Assembly (NCBI GenBank): GCA_022266195.1
Contig: WHVY01000002.1
Span: 8,137,001 to 8,201,000, forward strand
Source: Tetranychus cinnabarinus
Lineage: Eukaryota; Arthropoda; Arachnida; Trombidiformes; Tetranychidae
DNA: 64,000 nt
Reading direction: 5' to 3'
Every line of letters begins with the position of its first letter. Within the stretch, counting starts at the first letter, position 1. Shown piece after piece: positions 54,801 through 64,000 of the stretch. The translations under genes were made by a program, and so were the position numbers. Under the pieces are notes generated by a model. That model saw only the letters and a list, made by a program, of their open reading frames with translations, had not been told where the DNA came from and searched no databases.

Positions 54801-55445
54801 TATATTCTTGAGAAAAAAAAATTTTTCCATTTTGATTCAGTAAATATTATTGACAGGTAAAAATGTATACACAAATGAAGGAAATGTTGAAAAGCTTTTA
54901 AAAAGATAAAGGTAATAATAATGAATAGAAATGATGATAAAGAAGAAACAAGCATCTTAATCAATCCTTCTCTCTCTTTTTGCTCACCATAATCATCCTC
55001 ATCACCATGCGAGCTTTTATTAGTTTTGTTTCCAGAATGATGAGTATATTGGACTTGAAGTTTGCAAAGATGAAGATAAAAGGTTGAAATTGAAGGAGGA
55101 GGAGGAGGAAGGTGAAGATAGAGTCTGGTAAAGGTACGTTTTCTTTATAGTTATAGATTGTTAATTTTGATTGTGTTTGATTGTTGATCAATGAAAATAT
55201 AGTTTGCTGGTTGAATCAATTGTAAAACTTTTGATAAACTTGATGGACTTACTTGTAGCTGCCATAACGGCTGCAGCAGCAGCGGCCGCTTGTTGATGGT
55301 GAGCTTGAGCTGCAGCCAGAGTTGCCATTTGACGATATTGATTAAACACTTGCTGCATATACCATTGATCAAATTTACCTCGAGTTTCATCGTTAAGCTC
55401 AGCTTCCAATCTATTATTGCGTCCCATTAAAGCTGCCAATAAAGT
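51899..55445 (-). CDS. dve: defective proventriculus-type homeobox gene, 3' part (exons 55445-55253 and 54081-51899)
   Basis: Nuclear transcription factor of the compass/CMP homeobox class; 5' exons are outside the window. The first visible exon (193 nt; acceptor TAG|ACT, donor CAA|GTAAGT) encodes LLAALMGRNNRLEAELNDET.. with FDQWYMQQVFNQYRQ. It joins in phase 1 across a 1171-bp intron to a 2183-nt terminal exon (..MAAT-N-QQQKQAAAA..). That exon has poly-Ala and His-rich stretches and two homeodomains: one at about 53503-53294 (helix 3 YWFKNARAAHKR) and one at about 52378-52166 (helix 3 FWFKNRRAKSKR). Both have Lys at position 50. Between them are TLDLSVRP, resembling a CtBP-binding motif, and VKDEPASDEEDEE, a SUMO-type site followed by acid residues. 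Drosophila Dve is a K50 repressor in gut and eye; that role is inferred here from family. Confidence 0.9.
52166..52378 (-). other. dve: Second homeodomain of dve
   Basis: About 71 residues, RRIRRSRTFIDPTTEVPKLE.. to FWFKNRRAKSKR, longer than the usual 60. W48, F49, N51 and R53 of helix 3 are present, with K50 and R52 giving the canonical binding face. Confidence 0.88.
53294..53503 (-). other. dve: First homeodomain of dve
   Basis: About 70 residues, RTRIRTSFDPEMELPKLHKW.. to YWFKNARAAHKR, with an extended middle (SLESRRGRKPLDVNNV). K50, N51 and R53 are kept; position 52 is Ala instead of Arg. Confidence 0.88.
53892..53945 (-). repeat. Alanine-coding GCN repeat in dve
   Basis: An uninterrupted run of about a dozen Ala codons (mixed GCA/GCG/GCC/GCT) in the terminal exon. 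A second Ala-rich run lies at about 54010-54070 and a third at the end of the previous exon. Confidence 0.85.
54082..55252. other. dve intron
   Basis: 1171-bp intron with donor GTAAGT and acceptor TTTTTCAG. It contains a short GA run at about 54,522. No other feature. Confidence 0.8.
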
Positions 55446-58400
55446 CTAGAAAGTAACAAACAAAACTTGAAATTAGTAAATGATTGACAATGATTAAGTT
55501 ATTGCAAACAAAATGAATGATTTAAACAATGTTTTAAATAAACTTTTGCCATTCAATGTTGACCATTTTACCTGTAAAAATGTTAAGCAAAAAACCTGTT
55601 AACTTTGAATACAATGAACAGTTTGTACTAAAGATTTCCAGTGAATCTTAAGCCGTTTTACCTTGACTAGATAATTTTACGAGAAATGCTTTTCTGATTT
55701 ACCTTTAAAAGATAAACTGAGGTCAATGAGGGAAAAATGAGTTTAAACTTATTACACAAGTAAATAGACGGTGAAAAAAAACGTTGAATGATAAACGGAT
55801 TAAAAGATGAGGGAAAGATAATTCCTTGGAGGGATTAACTTGTTAGATAATCTCAGCAGTAAGCCAAGATGTTGAGTGAAGAGCAGCGAAATGGTTTGAA
55901 TGTAAATCACGTGAAATTAAAACGTTGTTTTACTTTGATGGTGTTAAGATTGGCTACTAGATCATGATCAAGGTAACAGTTGATTTAACCAAAAAATATG
56001 TCAAATTTGGGTTTAGAAAAAGCGATTTAAAGATATACACAAAAAGGCTCAACATGCAACACTCAGACTATCAAGGGAGTTAAAGCTGAAAAATGTGGAT
56101 TACAAGATTAACAAAATTAATAGCAAGGATATAAAGAGTTATCAAGGAAAAAAATTTGTCTACAATTGTTAACCCAGACTGAGATACTTTTAGTATCGTT
56201 ACGATGATTAAGTGTAATAATGATAAATATGTAGAGAGAGAGAGAAAGAAAATGTTTCATCTTAGATGAACAGATAATCATTGAAAAGTAAGAATTTTTT
56301 TCTGGTAAAGTTGAGGAAAACATATTGAAAAGATTATGAATGAAAATGGTGAAGGTAATTAGTTGGGGCTGAGGAAGATGAAGAGAGTCATAATAAGACA
56401 AAATGAATTGACGTTGGAAAAGGAAAGAGTAAAGAAGATGAAGAATGCATGATTGGATGAGTTTGATCCCTTCTTTCAAATTTTAAATTTGCTTCTATTA
56501 ATGAGGCAACCCAATAAAAGCAGAGGAAAGGGGAAGATGATGATGATGGTGATGAGAAGGAGCAAAAGATCGGCTTTAAGCGAAGGATTAAAAACCAGCA
56601 TTTTGCAAGGCAAATACACCCAAAAGTAACTTTTCCTCTTCTTCTTCCAACATCTCACTTCTCCCATCAACTCACTGTTCATCATCATCATCATCTTCAT
56701 CTTTTATCTTCACCATCATAATCTTAATTCTTTGTCTTTTTTTGGTCTTACTTTTTTTTCTCCACTTCTTTTTGTCTCAACTTTTTGCCTTTACTTTTGT
56801 CTTCAAATGAAAACATATTCAACTCATTTTCGAGGTCTTATTGATTGTCTCACCAATTGCTTCAATTTAAAGAGATGATGATAATGATGAAGATGCAAGA
56901 TGAGAAAAAGAAGAAGAAAATAATATATTAAATTCATCAGGCAGGATGATGTTAAATCTGTTTTCCTTACAGTTCTAATTCTTCTCATTATCTTAATCAG
57001 AACTTTTTCTCCTATTCCATGTTCACCATTTTCATTTTATCTTCTTCTTTTTTCTTTAGATGAACATTAAATTTTTTTTTTCCTTCTCAAAGTTGAACAA
57101 AAAACCAAATTCAACTCTAATGAAGGCAAGAAAAACAAAAGTTGAAAACAATTGAAATGAAAATCAAGTTTATCACAACTGGAAATGTTTTACTTGAAAA
57201 GATGATTAGGATTAAGGAGAAAAATTGAATCAAATTAATTATCCAATTCAATCTCTCGACTAATTAGCTTCTAAACTGAGGTTTCGCGAGAATCGTTGAA
57301 AAGGCAAACACAAAAGTTTCAAACTTGGTGCCGTTTCCACCCACAAAAGTATCAACATAACAATTGACTGTTAGCAAGTAATTAAAGGTAAGATAAAGTG
57401 TTGATTATTAATTGTAAAGAGCGCCTTGGGCAAACATTGAAACTCATCAGAATCATGGCGAAGCGCATCAACTGTTATCATGACCAGCATCATTACCGAT
57501 AGACTTGCGGTTAATTATCAACTAATTAGCTAATTAACTAATAGATTGACAGCATCATTTTTACAATACTTGGTAACAATCAATAAATTTTGGTAAAAAA
57601 GACAAATAGAAAAAAAAAGTTCGTAAAAAGATTAACTTTTAGGGTTGTAAAACGAAAAGGCAAGAAAAAAGTTAAATTGCATTCAATAGTTAACAGTTAA
57701 TTATAATCGATAACAATTGATTGTTAAACTGGCAAAGCGAAAGGTTGATAGAGGAAAATCAATTAACAGTCAATTTATCAATTGAAATTCACACACAGAG
57801 AAGAAACGTTCATCATCATAAAATTATTATTAAATTGATGTTAAATTACATTTCCGTTGAAAGTGAATATAAAATGAAAACGTAACATAAATTGTACAAG
57901 TTGACTTAATATTATCAACATTTTCATATATGTTTGTCCCATGTTATTATGATATTTAGCGAGTCAAAGTCAACACATAGCTGTTAATAGGGAATGATAA
58001 AAATCTTGAAGGATTTTCATTCTTCCTCTGATTAATCAATTAAGAAAGTAAAGACTGAATATGAGAAAGAGCATAAAACAAAATGAACCATGAGGAACAG
58101 ATGACTTGATCTAATCATGTCTACAAGTGATCAATTCGTTAACCTCGTTCTTGTCAAAGAGCAACTTTTCAATGTTCAATCTTCATTTTTTGTCCAATCC
58201 TTTTTTTCATCATCTTATTGGACAAATTCAATGTAATAAACTACAACAGTAAATAAGCTGAAATGATGATCATCTTGAAGAAAAGGGTTTTTTATTGAAA
58301 ATTTGGAACACTAGATAAATAATGAAGATCAAGTTTTATATCAACTAATTATGGGATCAAGTAAAATATGAGGAAACCTTGAAAAGTAAAGAGAAGATGA

Positions 58401-61400
58401 AAAAAGAAGATGAAAATTGGTGTTCATCAACGTCATAAAACTCATCTTCTTGTCGCAGAAAAAAAAGTTCATTTTAGATGCTTTAGTTAATACTTTTTTT
58501 TAACATCTTCATCTTCTTCTTCATCTGATACTTCAATTTAACTTGTATAACCCAATGAGCACTGAAAATTGCGCAAAGTCAAATGAAGATGACAAAATGA
58601 GACAAAATAAAAAGCGATGATAAAACAAAGTAAAGAAGATGAAAGAACAGAGTAAATGAAAGTTACCCTGTTGGGTGAATATTTGTTTCTACCAATCTGA
58701 TGATGAAGGGTGAGGTAGAAAAAGATGAGGAAAAGACGAAGAAAAAGGAAAGATGAGGAAGAGTAAAAAAAGCAAACAGAGAAATGAGAGTTTATTAAGA
58801 AAAAAACTGAGCATGACATTTGTTTTTTATCTTCTTTTCACTTCTCTTTTTTGTGTTTCTTCAATTTACAGGGTAACACTGAATTTTGAGCAAAATTTCA
58901 GGTTACAGTTAAAAGGTTTTCTTGCTGTTTTAAGGCTAATAACATCAACAATGTCCAATTTGTAAGATGGTAAAGCTGATGACAAGAGATGCAATAATAA
59001 TGATAAAAAGTAATAATATTAATAATAGTTAATAATAATATATTCACAGCATCCGATTTGGTGAAATATGATTTGTGAGTTTTGAGTGAGTTTTGTTTTT
59101 GTCTCTTGTATTTTTTTTCATTTCATGTTACATTGAGAAAAGGAAAAAGGATGAAACATGATGAAAAAGGGTGACGATGGTGAGTAAGAGAAAAAAAACA
59201 CAAGTGAATAAACTATCTGTGTATGAATTTTGTTCATCATCATTATCTTATTTCTTCCTCTGTTCTGCTTCATTTATATCAATGTTGATCCTGCTGTTGT
59301 ATCAATCATGAAGATACATTCCTTCCCATGCAAATTAATTTCCATTTCTTCTGCCAGTCACAAATGCTTTTACTCTTCATCTTGTCATCATCATCTTTTT
59401 TCTTTATTTTTAAATATCTTTCTCTTAATAAACAGAGAGACAAAAAAAGACTTTTTTTCATTTCTATTTACATGGCATTTTCACTGCAAATTGAGATGAC
59501 AAAATTTCATTCAACTGTTAAAGTCAAAGGTAAATTGTCATTGTAATCATGAGTCAAAATTCAACATAAACATGAATTAATTATCAGAACATTTTCCCTT
59601 GGACATTAAACCGATTATCAACTTTATTGATTGATTTGAATTTACTGTCAACTTGGTCAAGGATTGTTTTAAATATCAATATCAATATGAAGTGATGAGG
59701 ATAAAAAATGTAAAGTTAAGGAAACTGTTTTTTTTTTCAAGCAAAAAAACAGGTCGATAGGAAAATCAATCTGCAAGATGAGATGAGGATGAAAAGATGA
59801 TTATTATTGTTATGATGATCAAGGGATGAGAAGGATGAGCGTTAATGAATATAAAAAAAGGCTTTTCTCTTCCATAAGATAAATTAAGAAGATTTTATAT
59901 TAAAGAATACTAATTAGAAGATGAAAATGTTTCTAACGTTTTTTTTCTTCTTCTTGCTTTATCTTCTTCTCAACTTATCAGTTATCCTTACTTTCATCAT
60001 CTTTTTTAGTTATTTGTTCATCTTCCTGAAAGATAATTGTGAATATCTTTTTTTTCCTTTCTCTTTTTCCTTCATACATTTATACACAATTTTACCCCTT
60101 CCCTTACAGTTTCACTCCCAGTTTTTTTTGCACTTCATCTAAATGTAAGAATAATAAAAGCATTCTCATTGGAATAAATATTTATATATTTATATATATA
60201 AATTTAGTATAGAAACATTCTTATCTTATTCACTTCAGGCAACAATATTTTTCTTCTTCTTTTTTTTAATATCAAGTAATGTACTCGACGCAATTTCATG
60301 TCACCCAATTTTACTCATCATTTTAACCCTTTTAGATTAACTTTACTTGCAAGTGTCAAAATGAGATTGGTTTATGAACTGTTTGATGTTTGTCTGATCA
60401 AAGAGGTCATTGGAAATTAATGGTTTCATGGTTTAATTGGAATGATTAGTTTCAATGATTAACGAATATGAAAGGGCAAGAAAATATGATTACTGAGATT
60501 TCGCCATTTTCGTTGGTAAAGATGATTGTTTTCAAGATGAATTTAAACTTCCGGAAAAGTTTCTGAATCTTGTTTCTGTTTTTATTGTACAAGAAACTGT
60601 TCAAGATGAAATGAGAAAATTGTGAAAAGATTTATAATGATGATAAAAACTGTGATAAACTGAAGCGATATTGAATTAACTTTAAAAGGATAACAATTCT
60701 GTGTAATTGAAAGTTTTGCTTCAACATTTTTTTGTTTCTTCAAATTATAAGAGTTACTAAATGTTGATGATGAAGCTTGCAGACAAAGTGAAGACAAAGG
60801 AAGATGAATCAAGAATTAAGACGAAAAGTTGACTTGACGAAAAAAGAGTTTTTTTGAAGACAAAGATACACTTAATCTTTCATCCAAAGAGATTAACAGG
60901 TTTTAATATATTTATAAGGGGAAGAGAGAGAGAGAGAGTAGGATGATAAAGATTAAAGTGAGTTTGATGAAACAAGAATCGTACGATTGATTAGGCTGAC
61001 GTGTTCAGAAACGGATTTAGCATTAAAAAAAGGAGAATCAATTTAATCTGTTTGAATGAGAAAAGGTATATTCAGAGACTGGACTAGGGTGGAAGATTGC
61101 AAGACAGATTATAAAAAAAAGCCGAGACAAAAGTGGTCGAGTAAGATGATAAAGGTGGGTTTGATTATTAATAACAGCATCACACCGTGATCACGAATTC
61201 AGTTTAAAGCGTATTAAAAGATGAACCATGGAAGGCGATTAACCTGGGTTATTCAAGGATGAAGATTAGCTCATCACAGGAATTTGTATAAGCAGTAACC
61301 AGAAAAGATGAAACATGAAAAGCTACTCGTCATAATTTTATTGACTCTTTTCATCTTTTCAAGTTGTTGATTGGTGAACCTCATAATTGGAACAACTGTT

Positions 61401-64000
61401 TTACAGAAAGTTGTTTTTTTTATTCAAAGAAACCAATGATAATGGGTTCATGAGTTTTGGTAAATCCAGAAGATTAAGAGGGAGTTGAGAGACAAAGGTG
61501 AGGAGGAAAGATGCAGATGCAGTAATCAAGGTCGATTAGTGGACAGATGAAAATCGTGTTTAAATGTTGGTTACAAATGAAGGATTTGCTGAGGTTGTTA
61601 CACATGTTGATGGCTCAACTGTTTTTTTTTCTGCATCTTTTCTTATCTCTCTGTTTGTGATGATAATGAAAGGATGATGAGGTTGTTGTTGTTGTTGATT
61701 GAGGATGGATCAAGTCGATGAGGATTATATCAATTGAAATTAGATGAATGATGAGGATGATTACAATCTTAAAATGGTTGGAAAAGGATAAAAAGATGAG
61801 AAATGGAGAAAAGTCTGAGAATGGAATAAATATCAAAGATTAAGAAGACGATGATATTAATAATAATGATTATGATAAAGATGATGAGATGGAAGAAGCA
61901 ATGGAATCGGATTAAATATTGAGAAGTTATTCATTTGAAAAATCATGAAAATGAATTTGATGACGAGAAAGAGACTAGTTTTTATAGATATTTTCACTTC
62001 TTATTATTCACAATAAATTCAGATGAATTCAAATAAAGGTTGAAAGAGTGAATGAGTGAAGGATAAGATGAAGAGAAGATGAAAAAACAGAGATTAAAGG
62101 GGAAAATAAGAAGAAGAAGAGGATTGAAAGAAAAAAAGAGTCGAAAGATGATGATAAAAAAAGGAATCAAATTAACAATTAGATGTAAGCTATGGAAATG
62201 CGAATTGCCGTTGTTTTTACTGTTGTCTGATAGTTTCCATGTGAAAATTTATTGGATGAGAAAAGATGAAAAATGATGATTCCTTTTAAGCACGCACCGA
62301 AAGAAAAGGTGAAAAAGGTAATTAGCATTTGGCATTATGTAAGTTTTCAAGTGAAAAAAGAGGTAAAAGTTGAAATAAACAAAGTAACAAGGATTCGTGT
62401 GTGAATAGGCAAAGACAAATATCAATATTGTGTGGAAGTGAAAGTACAGCTTAAAGGAATGAAGTTTCAAGATGATATCATGTAAAATCTTAAAGATGAA
62501 TGCTCATTAAACAAGATTGATTCAGTGCTTAAATTTGTTATTGAGTGAAAAAGAGAAGGTAAAAAAAGAAGGAAAAGTTGAAAGCAGTAAAAGGTAAGAG
62601 TTGATATTCATTACAAACATTTGTGAATCACCTATAATAAACAATGAATACAATTTGACAGTTAGTAGTTCTTGGTAAAGCAAGAAAAAGAAACAAAAGT
62701 TTCAAGATGAAGGCAAGAAGATAAACTAAAAAAATGAAAGAGTTAAGATTAAGTTTCTTTGAAGAGACGAAAAGGGTTTACCGATGAATATGCAAAGTAA
62801 ATGAAAATGATGAAGATGGAAAAGATGAGGAGGAGAAGAAAGAGTTATCCATTTTTATTGGAAATTGTTTTACATTTTCAGCTTTTTCTCAACATTCATA
62901 TTGATGGCATTTAATCCGAAAAGATGAGTGTTATTAAATGAAAAGCTATTGGGAGTTGATTGGTTAATAGAGATGTATGCAAACAAGATTATCGTTGTTA
63001 GTTGAAATCATTGGATTGATAAGTTGAGGATGATGATGGTAAAATGATGCGATGAAAGAGCAGAAAGTCAAGTTTAAAAAAAAAGAAATGGTTAAGACAA
63101 AGTGAAAGATAGTGAACGATGTAAGAATGATGTAAAGATGCTGTGAAGATGCTTAAAAGATGATGGCTACTGAGTTGAGGATAACAAGAGGTTTGATGGT
63201 GATGAAGATTATCAGCGACAGAAGAGAAGATGATAATGATGGAAATACTTTTCTCTCTCTTCTTTTGTACCAAGTTTATGCTTAGACATTATTTTAAAAG
63301 ATTAAAGATGAATAAAGAAGCTTGAAAATGGTAAAGTATTAGATAATAAACTCATCTTTCCTCTTTTCCTGAAAAAAGGGGAATCGCAAGGTGAAGGAGA
63401 GATAAAGGGATGATCAAGGGAAGATTAGGGAAGAAGAGAAAGATTGCAATGAAAACTGTCAGCTATTGTAATCAAATCTTATTGTCAGTATTAGAAGAGA
63501 CATGATCATTATGACAGAAGCCTTGCCACTTTTGCTGACAACTCAAGCAACATGATCATCATTATCATTATACAAATGCTTTGAATAAAAGGAGGAAACA
63601 AAAAAAAGTGACCTTTTAAATCCATTCACAGCTTAAGACAAGTTAACATTTCAAGAAAAATTTACAAATCACAAAATGAACAATCAAATTGATTGTGTCA
63701 AAATTGATACCTTTTTTCAATAACAAAATCCTTGAATTATCTTTTACCTTGAGTTACATGATAAGATACTTTCACTAATCTTTGTAATCCCAACTTGTCC
63801 TAAGATGACCGTTTATGTGAGGAATCATTTCAACTAATCTTTAAAATTTAAATGAAGTTTGGCATGGAAATGGCGTTAATCTTAATAATTGTTTACAATC
63901 ATTGGATAACAATCAACTGAACATTAACTGTTAAGCTTTTAATCATGTTTAATCAACGGTAAAACAAGAGATTCAACTTTTTCTCTAATCGTTTCATAAT
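55446..64000. other. Gene-free DNA upstream of the visible dve exons
   Basis: At least 8.5 kb without a recognisable exon on either strand. Because the exon at 55445 begins with a splice acceptor, much or all of this is probably dve intron. The plus strand is conspicuously purine-rich in GAAGATGA-type words, so a minus-strand transcript would carry UCAUCUUC-type pyrimidine tracts. Short GA runs lie at about 56,233 and 60,922. Regulatory elements are plausible, but none can be pinpointed. Confidence 0.5.

Noticed and set aside
56117..63273. Several ORFs of 60-120 codons in the dve upstream region (e.g. 56117-56479, 59230-59499, 62998-63273)
   Set aside because: Their translations are Phe/Leu/Ser/His-rich products of TTC/CTT/CAT simple sequence, with no domain or conserved start context.
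1..64000. CRISPR array, rRNA or tRNA genes
   Set aside because: No regularly spaced repeats with unique spacers and no tRNA-like T-arm or cloverleaf were seen. GGTTCGAGTGAAG hits belong to the GR last exon.

Overview
The window looks like nuclear DNA of a spider mite, most probably Tetranychus urticae or a close relative. It is AT-rich, has short introns (65-190 bp in the chemoreceptor genes) and carries a large cluster of two-exon gustatory-receptor-like (GR) genes. Next to the cluster are two intronless CYP2-clan cytochrome P450 genes of the kind greatly expanded in that mite. The species is inferred from gene content and style; no database search was possible.

Region 1 (about 1-38,000) is a tandem array of divergent GR pairs. 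The repeating unit is [minus-strand GR] - [spacer of about 0.7-0.9 kb carrying conserved blocks] - [plus-strand GR]. The two strands hold two subfamilies, which share an N-terminal P-(S/T)-G-x-x-A-K motif, the same phase-0 intron just before the last membrane segment, and a conserved last exon. Seven GRs look intact: 15112-16220(-), 25648-26820(+), 27786-28982(+), 30301-31416(-), 32285-33548(+), 34897-36012(-) and 36802-38023(+). One more, 23753-24870(-), has a single in-frame stop. The rest are pseudogenes at many stages of decay, with frameshifts, lost starts, fused exons, orphan last exons and deletion junctions. Several blocks are duplicated copies of others, for example 290-2500 against about 35,000-37,320, and 11,540-12,710 against about 23,190-24,470. 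A small two- or three-pass membrane ORF (best copy 21265-21510, minus) recurs downstream of plus-strand GRs. The left half has taken several insertions: an unidentified GC-richer piece inside a GR exon (about 7,533-8,475), a 1.03-kb insert carrying half a BIR domain (9,196-10,226), a 1.27-kb mariner with an exact TA duplication (10,264-11,537), a 581-bp TA-flanked inverted-repeat element inside a GR last exon (13,830-14,410), and a retroelement-like region (17,886-19,690).

Region 2 (38,000-46,430) holds two tandem minus-strand P450 genes and a complete two-exon XPD/ERCC2 helicase gene of 759 codons. GRs and P450s belong to families used for host-plant tasting and xenobiotic breakdown, but no shared regulation can be read from the sequence.

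Region 3 (46,430-64,000) is dominated by the minus-strand 3' part of a defective proventriculus (dve)-type gene with two K50 homeodomains. It is surrounded by unusually long gene-free DNA: 5.5 kb downstream, a 1.2-kb intron, and at least 8.5 kb upstream. This DNA is rich in GA, GAT and GAAGAT simple sequence, and the 5' exons of dve lie outside the window.
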